Below are positions 7,212 through 15,100 of a stretch of DNA of 64,000 bases, in pieces (position 1 is the stretch's first letter; every line of letters begins with the position of its first letter). Source of the stretch: JAFGRU01 sp963665915 (GTDB lineage: Bacteria > Desulfobacterota > Desulfuromonadia > Desulfuromonadales > JAAYDE01); assembly GCA_963665915.2 (NCBI GenBank), contig CAXXSG010000002.1, positions 558,001 through 622,000 of the forward strand. Direction: 5' to 3'. A program made the translations under genes and the position numbers. The notes under the pieces were generated by a model. The model was not told the DNA's origin. It worked only from the letters and a program-made list of their open reading frames with translations, and made no database searches.

Positions 7212-9827
7212 ATGAATATCAATAAAATGACGGAAAAAACCCAGGAAGCGATCCAGAACGCCCAGAACAAGGCGCTAAAGTATGGACATGCGGAAGTGGA
7301 TGCCGAGCATCTGCTTGCCGCCCTTCTCGAGCAGAAGGGTGGTTTGATCCCGCGCCTGCTGGAGAAGGTCGCTGTGTCGGCCGAGACTTTTTCCCAGTCT
7401 TTGGAGAGGGAACTGGCCAGGCGACCCTCCATGTCCGGTTCGGGAACGGAAGCGGGACGTATCTATGTGACCCAGAGAATGAACAGGGTCCTTCTCAAGG
7501 CTGAGGAAGAAGCTAAACATCTGAAAGATGAATATATCAGTGTGGAGCATATCCTTCTAGCCTTGTGCAGCGAAAGTGAGAGCACCCTCGCCGGCCGATT
7601 GTTCAAGCAGTTCGGTATCCGCAAGGACAGGATATTGGAGGTTCTGGCCCAGGTCAGGGGCCACCAGCGTGTGACCAGCCAGGACCCCGAAGGGACCTAT
7701 GAAGCTCTGGAAAAATACGGCCGTGATCTTGTTGAAGAGGTTGAAAAGGGAAAACTTGACCCTGTCATAGGCCGGGATGATGAAATTCGCCGTATCATTC
7801 GAGTTCTCTCCCGAAAAACCAAGAACAACCCGGTTCTCATTGGGGAGCCGGGTGTCGGTAAAACCGCGGTGGTGGAAGGTCTGGCTCACCGCATTGTGCG
7901 GGGGGATGTGCCCGAGGGGCTGAAAGAAAAGCGTGTGTTTGCCCTTGATATGGGTTCCCTGATTGCCGGCGCCAAGTTCCGGGGGGAGTTTGAGGAAAGA
8001 CTTAAAGCTGTTCTGAGTGAAATTAAAGGGAGTGATGGCCGGATTCTCCTTTTTATCGACGAGTTGCACACCATAGTCGGGGCGGGCAAGGCGGAAGGGT
8101 CCATGGATGCCGGGAATATGCTCAAGCCGATGCTCGCACGCGGGGAACTGCACTGCATCGGCGCCACGACTCTGGATGAATACCGCCAATACATCGAAAA
8201 GGACAAGGCCCTGGAACGGCGTTTTCAACCTTTACTGGTAGAGGAACCGACGGTGGAGGACACTATCAGTATCCTCCGCGGCCTCAAGGAAAGGTTCGAG
8301 GTTCATCACGGGGTCCGTATTCAGGACAACGCACTTGTGGCTGCGTCTACATTGAGCCATCGCTATATTTCCGATCGTTTCCTGCCTGACAAGGCCATTG
8401 ATCTGGTGGATGAGGCCTGTGCCATGATCCGAACCGAGATCGATTCGCTGCCTGCTGAACTCGATGCCGTCACCCGCAGGGTCATGCAACTGGAAATTGA
8501 AGAGGCTGCCCTGAAAAAAGAAAAGGACCCGGCCAGCCGGGAGCGCCTGGAATGCCTGAGGAAAGAACTGGCGGAACACAAGTATGAGTCTGACCGGCTT
8601 TCGGCTCAATGGAGCTCGGAAAAAGAGGGGATCGTCAAGGTCCAGAAAATTCGCGAGGAGATTGAGAAGGTCAACCAGGAAATTGCTGTTGCCGAACGGG
8701 AGTATGACCTTGATCGTGCTGCTGAATTGAAACATGGACGTCGTCCTCAACTTGAAAAGGATCTCCATGAAAGTGAAGAACGGATCAGGACCCAGGAGAG
8801 CGGCAACCGACTGCTACGTGAAGAGGTTGCTGAAGAGGAAATCGCCGATATCGTGTCGCGGTGGACCGGTATTCCGGTAACCCGGCTGGTGGAAGCGGAG
8901 AGGGAAAAACTTCTCAAGCTCGATCAGGTTCTCCACCAGCGGGTTGTGGGCCAGGACGAGGCCGTACAACTGGTGGCAGATGCCATTATCCGTGCACGCT
9001 CGGGGATTAAGGATCCTCGCCGGCCCATAGGTTCCTTTATTTTTCTTGGGCCGACAGGGGTGGGGAAAACCGAGTTGGCAAAAAGCCTTGCCGAGACGCT
9101 TTTCGATAGCGAGGATCAGATGGTGCGGATCGATATGTCGGAATACATGGAAAGACATACGGTCAGCCGCCTGCTGGGCGCTCCTCCGGGATATGTCGGC
9201 TACGAAGAAGGAGGCCAACTGACCGAGGCCGTCCGTCGCAAACCGTACTCAGTTATCCTTTTTGACGAGGTTGAAAAAGCCCATAATGATGTTTTTAACG
9301 TTCTCCTGCAAATTCTGGATGATGGACGTGTAACCGATTCGCAGGGGCGGACCATAGACTTTAAAAATACGGTAATTATCATGACTTCGAACGTTGGCTC
9401 TCAGTATCTTCTGGAGGGTTTGACGGACGAGGGGGTGATCAGTGAGGAGGCCCGAAAGGCGGTCATGGGGGAATTGCGGCGCAATTTCCGGCCTGAATTT
9501 CTTAACCGCGTTGATGACATTGTGTTGTTCAAGCCTTTGTCCATGAACGAAATTAAAGACATTATCACACTGCTTGTTAAGGATCTTCGCAAACGCCTGG
9601 AATCAAGACGTCTGGAACTCGAACTTAGCGATGCGGCGGTCGATTTTATTGCCAGAAAAGCCTATGAGCCGGTGTACGGCGCCCGCCCTTTAAAGCGATT
9701 TCTTCAGCACGAATTGGAAACGCGTATAGGCCGTGCTTTGATTCAAGGGAAAATTTTTGATGGCGAAGTGATATCCATCGACGAACAGGATGGACATTTA
9801 AATGTGACCCACAGCCGTCAGGAGTAA
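7212..9827 (+). CDS. clpB: ATP-dependent disaggregase ClpB
   Basis: A hexameric AAA+ chaperone of 871 residues that threads aggregated proteins with DnaK. It has an N-terminal Clp repeat domain (1-145), a first AAA module with Walker A GEPGVGKTAVVEG, a coiled-coil middle domain (about 405-525), and a second AAA module with GPTGVGKTELAKS. The middle domain and the lack of a ClpP-binding IGF/L loop distinguish it from ClpA. Pore-loop motifs (AGAKFRGEFEER; GAPPGYVGYEEGG) are intact. The ATG at 7212 is preceded by AAGGA; a TTG two codons earlier is an alternative start. It lies behind two small heat-shock genes that supply loosened aggregates. Confidence 0.96.
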   Translation: MNINKMTEKTQEAIQNAQNKALKYGHAEVDAEHLLAALLEQKGGLIPRLLEKVAVSAETFSQSLERELARRPSMSGSGTEAGRIYVTQRMNRVLLKAEEEAKHLKDEYISVEHILLALCSESESTLAGRLFKQFGIRKDRILEVLAQVRGHQRVTSQDPEGTYEALEKYGRDLVEEVEKGKLDPVIGRDDEIRRIIRVLSRKTKNNPVLIGEPGVGKTAVVEGLAHRIVRGDVPEGLKEKRVFALDMGSLIAGAKFRGEFEERLKAVLSEIKGSDGRILLFIDELHTIVGAGKAEGSMDAGNMLKPMLARGELHCIGATTLDEYRQYIEKDKALERRFQPLLVEEPTVEDTISILRGLKERFEVHHGVRIQDNALVAASTLSHRYISDRFLPDKAIDLVDEACAMIRTEIDSLPAELDAVTRRVMQLEIEEAALKKEKDPASRERLECLRKELAEHKYESDRLSAQWSSEKEGIVKVQKIREEIEKVNQEIAVAEREYDLDRAAELKHGRRPQLEKDLHESEERIRTQESGNRLLREEVAEEEIADIVSRWTGIPVTRLVEAEREKLLKLDQVLHQRVVGQDEAVQLVADAIIRARSGIKDPRRPIGSFIFLGPTGVGKTELAKSLAETLFDSEDQMVRIDMSEYMERHTVSRLLGAPPGYVGYEEGGQLTEAVRRKPYSVILFDEVEKAHNDVFNVLLQILDDGRVTDSQGRTIDFKNTVIIMTSNVGSQYLLEGLTDEGVISEEARKAVMGELRRNFRPEFLNRVDDIVLFKPLSMNEIKDIITLLVKDLRKRLESRRLELELSDAAVDFIARKAYEPVYGARPLKRFLQHELETRIGRALIQGKIFDGEVISIDEQDGHLNVTHSRQE

Positions 9828-9943
9828 TACAAGAATTTGGAACAGGTTTTTGTGATGATTTTCCACCAAAAGGCTGGGCAATACAGAAATTAAGTTGATC
9901 CTAATTTAAATGCTTAAGTATGGAGAAAAATGATGAAAATCCG

Positions 9944-9971
9944 TTGCTTTTTCTGTTTATAAGGGTATAAT
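9944..9971 (+). promoter_or_regulatory. Sigma-70-like promoter for the thioredoxin-like gene
   Basis: TTGCTT at 9944-9949 and a perfect TATAAT at 9966-9971 are spaced by 16 bases, about 42 bases before the ATG of the downstream gene. Confidence 0.6.
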
Positions 9972-10013
9972 AATTACTAATAAAGTTATAGATTCTTTCA
10001 GCAGGGAGGTGTT

Positions 10014-10289
10014 ATGCGCATAGACATCCTTTGTAAACCTGAAGGCGGAAAACATTGTGATCTGGTTCTCAAGAATGTTCGTGAAGCACTAACCCGATCC
10101 GGTGTCGAGGCGGAGGTACATTTACACCGGGACTCCAAAAAGATGATCGATAACAGGGTCTATGTTTCTCCGGCTTTACTGATTGATGACAGTGTTCGAG
10201 TGGCAGGTCGAATTCCAGCCGTTAAAGAAATTGAGGATTTTATTTCTGAAAGGCCCCGATTTCGGAGACGCTTGAAGCAAGTGGCTTGA
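10014..10289 (+). CDS. Small thioredoxin-fold-like protein
   Basis: A 91-residue protein with the outline of a small thioredoxin-fold (glutaredoxin-like) domain: first strand MRIDILCK, a helix (LVLKNVREALTRSG), second strand (EAEVHLHRD), then a cis-Pro-like VSPALLIDDSVRVAGRIP. The usual CxxC is absent. The two cysteines, Cys7 and Cys15, are eight residues apart (CKPEGGKHC), so classical disulfide exchange is doubtful. The start follows a clear GGGAGGT site. It has its own promoter and is followed by a shared terminator against phoU, so it is a single-gene unit. Confidence 0.65.
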   Translation: MRIDILCKPEGGKHCDLVLKNVREALTRSGVEAEVHLHRDSKKMIDNRVYVSPALLIDDSVRVAGRIPAVKEIEDFISERPRFRRRLKQVA

Positions 10290-10345
10290 TCTAAAGAAGG
10301 CTCTCACTAAAACTAAAAACCTTTCCGCTTAATTTTAAAAAATTT

Positions 10346-10387
10346 TAAAAAGTTCAGTTCCTGTTTGACAGGGACTGAACTTTTTTG
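10346..10387. terminator. Bidirectional terminator between the thioredoxin-like gene and phoU
   Basis: The stem AAAAGTTCAGT-CCTG with a TTTGA loop is flanked by A-rich sequence on the left and TTTTTTGTTTT on the right, so it can end transcription from both converging genes. It is among the clearest terminators in the window. Confidence 0.88.
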
Positions 10388-10450
10388 TTTTAACTTCTTG
10401 GGAAAACTGGAAAACCCCTGTAAGCTGAACTCACAGGATGTATAACTCAC

Positions 10451-11131
10451 CTATTTCAAAGGTGGTTTAGCTAGAAATTCCGTTTTGTGGCGTACAATAT
10501 CGCCGTTGACCAGATAGATGACATCTTCGGCAATGTTGGTGGCAAGGTCGGCTATTCTCTCCAAATGACGGGATGCGGAAAGATAGCTGGATAAAGAAGA
10601 AAATTCCTGCGGTTTCTGCGAAACTATTTCTCCAACTGTTTTGTAGGCCTGGCGATGCATTAAATCGACTTCGTCATCTAGGGACAGAACCTCATATGCC
10701 AGGTCGGAATTATGCTTAATAAATGATTCCAGGCTTTTATCAAGCATGGTATGAACCTTTTTTCCTAAGAGTGCGCAATCGAAGGGAGGTGAAACAGGGT
10801 TGTCCTTGGCTAGGGCGATACTGCGCTCTGCGACGTTGACTGCCAGATCGGCAATCCGCTCAAGGTCGTTGTTGATTTTAAGTATGCTCACAATGAACCT
10901 CAGGTCACTGGCTACAGGTTGGTGCAAAGCCAGTACTTTGAGGCACTCCTCTTCCAGGTCGACCTCCATACGGTCGATTTCCTCATCCTTTTGAATAACA
11001 CTTTTGGCCAGTTCAGTATCCCGTTTTAAAAGAGCTTGAACGGATTTAGAGACACATTCCTCTACCTCGGCGCAGAGGTTAAGGATGTTTTTTTTGAGAC
11101 AGTCAAGTTCATGTGCTAAATGGATTTCCAT
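10451..11131 (-). CDS. phoU: Phosphate transport regulator PhoU
   Basis: A 226-residue cytoplasmic protein, all helical, made of two tandem three-helix PhoU repeats. The repeat signatures are visible around residues 75-95 (ILKINNDLERIADLAVN) and near the C terminus (SRHLERIADLATNIAEDVI), each carrying the conserved E-R-I-A-D metal-contacting motif. PhoU links the Pst transporter to the PhoR kinase and represses the regulon when phosphate is plentiful. The gene is last in the minus-strand pst cluster, 45 bases after pstB. Confidence 0.96.
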   Translation of the reverse strand: MEIHLAHELDCLKKNILNLCAEVEECVSKSVQALLKRDTELAKSVIQKDEEIDRMEVDLEEECLKVLALHQPVASDLRFIVSILKINNDLERIADLAVNVAERSIALAKDNPVSPPFDCALLGKKVHTMLDKSLESFIKHNSDLAYEVLSLDDEVDLMHRQAYKTVGEIVSQKPQEFSSLSSYLSASRHLERIADLATNIAEDVIYLVNGDIVRHKTEFLAKPPLK

Positions 11132-11176
11132 ACAATTGAACCCTCAAGCTGGATGTGGTTGAAAAGAATATAACTA

Positions 11177-11935
11177 TTAACCGAAACGCCCGGTGATGTA
11201 ATCCTCGGTCTGTTTCAGCTTGGGCTTAGTGAAAATGGATTTTGTTTCATTGTTTTCGATGAGTCGGCCCATATAAAAGAAGGCAGTGAAGTCCGAGACT
11301 CTGGCCGCCTGCTGCATATTATGCGTGACAATAATGATTGTCAGTTCCTTTTTAAGAACGTGGATCAGTTCTTCAATCTTTTGTGTGGCAATTGGGTCCA
11401 GGGCGGAAGCAGGTTCGTCCATGAGCAGGATTTCAGGTTTGACGGCAAGCGCTCTGGCTATGCAAAGACGCTGCTGCTGGCCGCCAGAAAGGCCCAGAGC
11501 CGAGGTGTGAAGCCGGTCTTGAACCTCATCCCAGAGAGCGGATTGCTTCAGGCTTTCCACAACCCGGTCATTGATGAATGCCTTATCTTTTTCTCCATTT
11601 ACCTTTAATCCATAAGCGACATTCTCAAAAATTGTTTTTGGAAAAGGATTTGGTTTTTGAAAAACCATGCCGATACGGCTGCGAAGAGAAACGACATCAA
11701 CATCATTGTGGGTAATATTTTCCCCGTCAAACTGAATTTCTCCCTCCACATGGGTATTGGGAATCAGGTCATTCATACGGTTGAAACATCGCAAGTACGT
11801 GCTTTTTCCACAGCCGGAAGGTCCGATTAAAGCGGTAACCATATTTTTGGGAAAATCCAGGGAAACATCATAAAGTGCTTGCAAAGATCCGTAGTAAAAA
11901 TTCAAATTTTTTGATTGGACTTTAATTTCATTCAT
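11177..11935 (-). CDS. pstB: Phosphate ABC transporter ATP-binding protein PstB
   Basis: The ATPase subunit that powers phosphate uptake, 252 residues. Walker A (GPSGCGKSTYLRCFNRMND), Q-loop (VFQKPNPFP), ABC signature (LSGGQQQRLCIARALA), Walker B (ILLMDEPASALDP) and the H-loop His (ITHN-like IIVTHNMQQAARVSD) are intact. The RCFNRMNDLIP stretch is specific to PstB rather than other ABC ATPases. It lies between pstA and phoU on the same strand with short gaps, within the pst transcription unit. Confidence 0.97.
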   Translation of the reverse strand: MNEIKVQSKNLNFYYGSLQALYDVSLDFPKNMVTALIGPSGCGKSTYLRCFNRMNDLIPNTHVEGEIQFDGENITHNDVDVVSLRSRIGMVFQKPNPFPKTIFENVAYGLKVNGEKDKAFINDRVVESLKQSALWDEVQDRLHTSALGLSGGQQQRLCIARALAVKPEILLMDEPASALDPIATQKIEELIHVLKKELTIIIVTHNMQQAARVSDFTAFFYMGRLIENNETKSIFTKPKLKQTEDYITGRFG

Positions 11936-11980
11936 AGTGCTTCAAGCCTCGGAAAGTCAATTGAAAAACCAGGTTGAGAT

Positions 11981-12922
11981 TTATTTGACCTTTTTACGCA
12001 AACGGGCTCTGTAAAGAATGGCCACCAGGTTTAATCCAAGCACCAGGGCAATTAGAACCAGAGCCGTACCATATTGCAGGGGACGGGTTGCTTCAATATC
12101 CGTTCCGGCCGTCGCCAAGACATAAATATGGTAAGGAAGAGCCATAATTTCATCGAAAATGGAAGTGGGGATTGATGGAGTGAAAAAAACCGCAGCCGTG
12201 AACATGATCGGCGCAGTTTCACCTGCTGCCCGGCTAATGCCGAGTATTCCCCCGGTCAGTATACCGGGTAGGGCACTTGGCAGGACAACGTGAAAAATGG
12301 TCTGGAACTTGGTTGCCCCCAATCCGAGAGACGCTTCGCGATAAGTGTTTGGAACGGACTTCAAAGCTTCTTCCGTGGTCCCGATGATGACCGGTAAAGA
12401 CATCGCTCCCAAAGTGAGAGCACCGGCCAGAATACTGACCCCGCATTTGAAATAAGTGACGAAAAATGCAAGACCGAAAAGGCCGAACACTACCGATGGT
12501 ACTCCAGCCAGATTGTTGATCCCGATTCGGATCAGTCGCAGTAATTTTCCGGGCTTTGCATATTCATTCAGAAAGATGGCGGATGCGATTCCGATGGGAA
12601 AGGCGAAAGCCATGGCACCCAGAGCCAGATAGACGGTTCCGACAATACAGGGAAAAATCCCCCCTTTTGTCATGGAGTCGCGTGGTGCCTCCGTCAAAAA
12701 CGGGAGATTAATGGCCTCCCAGCCATTGACCAACATGAAATAGACGATAATAAAAAGAGCCAATGCATTGATGATGGTTGCGCCCCTGAAAGAAGAGAAA
12801 AACAACCACTCAATAAATTTGCGAAGTTTTAGCTTGGAATCATTTGAATTGTTCCCCATGTTTTCCAAGATTCCTTTTCCATTTAAGGCAATGTCTGAAT
12901 GAGGTCTTAGCGCCTGTTTCAT
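11981..12922 (-). CDS. pstA: Phosphate ABC transporter permease PstA
   Basis: An inner-membrane permease of 313 residues, with PstC forming the phosphate channel. Six hydrophobic helices follow a cytoplasmic N terminus, and the ATPase-coupling EAA loop is seen as YREASLGLGATKFQTIFHVVLPSALPGILTG. The first 45 residues are a charged extension (NGKGILENMGNNSNDSKLK) longer than in Escherichia coli PstA. The start ATG overlaps the pstC stop by four bases (ATGA), showing translational coupling and fixing the start. Confidence 0.95.
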   Translation of the reverse strand: MKQALRPHSDIALNGKGILENMGNNSNDSKLKLRKFIEWLFFSSFRGATIINALALFIIVYFMLVNGWEAINLPFLTEAPRDSMTKGGIFPCIVGTVYLALGAMAFAFPIGIASAIFLNEYAKPGKLLRLIRIGINNLAGVPSVVFGLFGLAFFVTYFKCGVSILAGALTLGAMSLPVIIGTTEEALKSVPNTYREASLGLGATKFQTIFHVVLPSALPGILTGGILGISRAAGETAPIMFTAAVFFTPSIPTSIFDEIMALPYHIYVLATAGTDIEATRPLQYGTALVLIALVLGLNLVAILYRARLRKKVK

Positions 12923-13812
12923 AGTGTTGCGGCTCCAACTTGCTTGTATTTGTGAGCCACGTGATCAGCGATCAGATTGAAGCAGAGGGTGAACAGAAAA
13001 AGGACGATGCCTGTGGCAAACAAGGCGTAGTAATGGTCTCCACGGAAGGGCGCTTCAGCCATTTCCGCTGCGATGCTTGCGGGCATCGGTCTGACAGGGT
13101 CAAAAAGGGAGCCCGGGATCATTGCGGCACCACCGGCTACCATTAAAACAACCATCGTTTCGCCAATGGCTCTTGACATTCCGAGAATAACCCCGGTGCT
13201 GATCCCGGAGAGCGAAGCCGGCAGCACAACTTTCTGGATGGTTTCAAAATGGGTGGCGCCCAGTGCGAATGAGGCTTCTTTTAATTCAGTTGGGACACTG
13301 TAAATGGCATCTTCCGAAATGCTACAGATGGTCGGAACGGACATAAAAGCCAGCATCATGGCAGCATTGAAAAGGTTCAGCCCGGTAGCAACGTCGAAAA
13401 CATCCTGAAGGAAGGGAGCAACAATGACCATTCCGAAAAACCCGATCACTACCGAAGGAAGAGAGGCGAGTAGCTCGACCACAGGTTTGGCGAATTCCCG
13501 CACTTTATTGGAAGCGATTTCAGCAAGGTAAAAGGCGGTCATCACCCCAAGAGGGATGGATATAACTGCTGAGACTGCGGTGACGGCGATTGAAGCGAGG
13601 ATAAGCGGAAAGACGCCGAATTCAGGAGGATCTGAAGTTGGGTACCAGTAATTCCCGAAAATAAAATCTTTGATGGAGACTTCCTTAAACAAGGGGATCC
13701 CCTCCATCATCAGAAAAAGAAAAATGAGAAACAGGGTGAATATTGAAACAAAAGCGATGCCGAAGAAAATCTTGTGGATCAGGCGTTCTTTTGTCTGTCG
13801 GGGATTAGACAT
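12919..13812 (-). CDS. pstC: Phosphate ABC transporter permease PstC
   Basis: The second channel-forming permease, 297 residues with about six transmembrane helices. The EAA coupling loop is LKEASFALGATHFETIQKVVLPASLSGI, and the conserved ESLPSVVIGFFGM-like stretch (LASLPSVVIGFFG) lies in the central helix. A periplasmic loop between helices one and two holds FIFGNYWYPTSDPPEFG, typical of PstC. It follows pstS by about 170 bases that contain a stable hairpin, a usual device to keep pstS messenger in excess, and is coupled to pstA by overlap. Confidence 0.96.
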   Translation of the reverse strand: MSNPRQTKERLIHKIFFGIAFVSIFTLFLIFLFLMMEGIPLFKEVSIKDFIFGNYWYPTSDPPEFGVFPLILASIAVTAVSAVISIPLGVMTAFYLAEIASNKVREFAKPVVELLASLPSVVIGFFGMVIVAPFLQDVFDVATGLNLFNAAMMLAFMSVPTICSISEDAIYSVPTELKEASFALGATHFETIQKVVLPASLSGISTGVILGMSRAIGETMVVLMVAGGAAMIPGSLFDPVRPMPASIAAEMAEAPFRGDHYYALFATGIVLFLFTLCFNLIADHVAHKYKQVGAATL

Positions 13813-13916
13813 TGTTGAGGTTCCATTTCGATACTTGAAAAACCGTTACTCCAATGGTCATGCTGCAGACTGCCCTGCTGATTACAGGTGAAAAATGTTA
13901 TAGAAAAAAGTTTCGA

Positions 13917-13948
13917 AAGCCGGATACCTTTGTGGGAGCATCCGGCTT
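13917..13948 (-). promoter_or_regulatory. Hairpin between pstS and pstC
   Basis: AAGCCGGAT and ATCCGGCTT form a nine-base-pair perfect stem with a 14-base loop. On the minus strand it is followed by TCGAAACTTTTTTC. Placed just after pstS, it probably acts as a partial terminator or a 3' stabiliser, giving more binding protein than permease. Confidence 0.65.
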
Positions 13949-13985
13949 CCAATGGCTTTTTCAGCTTAGGTTCATCGGTTTTTTA

Positions 13986-14807
13986 TCAGTAAAGAGGTAC
14001 GTATCCGGATTCCTTGACGAATTTTTGTCCTTTTTGAGGATGAAGAACATAGTTAAGAAATTTTACGGTCGTGCCTTTAGGCCAACCCTGGGTGAACATG
14101 AAAAGAGGGCGGCTGACGGGGAAGCTTCCGTCAAGGGTTGTTTCCATGGTTCCTTCAATGCCGTTTACTTTAACTGCACTCACGTCTTTATTCAGGTAAC
14201 CGATGCCGATATAACCGATGGCATTTTTGTTTTTGGCAACCGCTTGAGCAACAGCACCGTTTGATGCCTGGAGCAGTGCACCGGGGAAGACTTTCGCTTT
14301 TTTAAGAACTTTCTTTTCCCAGACTTCGTAGGTACCGGAAGAGGTATCGCGAGAAATGACAACGATTTGGCGGTCAGGCCCACCGACTTCTTTGAAATTT
14401 TTGATGTCGCCAGTGTAAATGGCTTTAAGTTTATCCAAGGGGATGTCGCCCAACTTGTTGGAAGGATGGACTATGGGAATGATACAGTCGTATGCAACAC
14501 GGAAAGGAACAGGATAAACACCCTTTTCTATGGCCCGTTTCACTTCTTTCCCTTTGATAAAACGGGAAGCATTACCGATGTCGGTCGTTCCATCAATGAT
14601 GGCTTTCATCCCGTTGCCGGAACCACCACCGGAAATGGAGATTTTAACTTCGGGATTTTCCTTCATGTATGCTTCGGCGACCTTTTGAGCAATGGGGAGA
14701 ACCGTGGTGGACCCTTTAATAACCAGGTTCTCCGCACAGCTGAAAGTAGCGGGGAGGAGGAGGGCTAAGCAGGCCAAAATACTCCAAAAAACCTTGGAAC
14801 TTTTCAT
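13986..14807 (-). CDS. pstS: Phosphate-binding periplasmic protein PstS
   Basis: The periplasmic phosphate receptor of the PstSCAB uptake system, 273 residues. A signal peptide covers about the first 24 residues (charged start, hydrophobic ACLALLLPATF, then SCAEN). The mature part opens with LVIKGSTTVLPIAQKVAEAY, where the GSTT loop binds phosphate, and continues with SGGGSGNGMKAI and ISRDTSSGTYEVWE, the other oxyanion contacts. There is one Cys near the cleavage site, but the flanking residues are a poor lipobox. The start has an AAGGAG site, and the upstream region carries Pho-box-like repeats. Confidence 0.96.
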   Translation of the reverse strand: MKSSKVFWSILACLALLLPATFSCAENLVIKGSTTVLPIAQKVAEAYMKENPEVKISISGGGSGNGMKAIIDGTTDIGNASRFIKGKEVKRAIEKGVYPVPFRVAYDCIIPIVHPSNKLGDIPLDKLKAIYTGDIKNFKEVGGPDRQIVVISRDTSSGTYEVWEKKVLKKAKVFPGALLQASNGAVAQAVAKNKNAIGYIGIGYLNKDVSAVKVNGIEGTMETTLDGSFPVSRPLFMFTQGWPKGTTVKFLNYVLHPQKGQKFVKESGYVPLY

Positions 14808-14819
14808 TTTTATCTCCTT

Positions 14820-14856
14820 GTTAGAATTTAATGTCTTCTTGCTAGGTCTCTGTTAG
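14820..14856 (-). promoter_or_regulatory. Pho-box-like repeats, proximal cluster, upstream of pstS
   Basis: Minus-strand CTAAC-like half-sites (plus-strand GTTAG or GCTAG) start at 14820, 14841 and 14852. The last two are exactly 11 bases apart, the helical repeat used by tandem PhoB subunits. The same half-site and spacing occur further upstream and before phoB. Confidence 0.5.
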
Positions 14857-14949
14857 ATCAGTAGAAAAATAGCGAATATAAAATAACCCACCCCCTTTTC
14901 ATCATGATTTAAGGCAGAATTTCAAACGAGTTACTTATCGCAATAATCT

Positions 14950-14976
14950 GATAGGAATTCGTTATGGTTTTGTTAG
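14950..14976 (-). promoter_or_regulatory. Pho-box-like repeats, distal cluster, upstream of pstS
   Basis: Three half-sites in exact 11-base register: plus-strand GATAG at 14950, GTTAT at 14961 and GTTAG at 14972, read as CTAAC-type on the minus strand. This is the best candidate PhoB-binding array of the pst genes, about 145-170 bases before the pstS start. Confidence 0.55.
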
Positions 14977-15024
14977 ATGTTTGTGAGAAAAGGTTGGCTT
15001 GAAAAGAACAAAGCGGTTGGATTG

Positions 15025-15063
15025 AAAAAAAAGGCACCAGTTTACTAGAAATTATTGGTGCCC
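15025..15063 (-). terminator. Terminator after phoR
   Basis: GGCACCA at 15033-15039 pairs with TGGTGCC at 15056-15062. On the minus strand the stem is followed by eight T. It separates the phoB-phoR unit from the pst genes, so pstS needs its own promoter. Confidence 0.85.
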
Positions 15064-15100
15064 GTTCCTGTCGAGGGTAATGTAATCTTCTGGGATTGTT

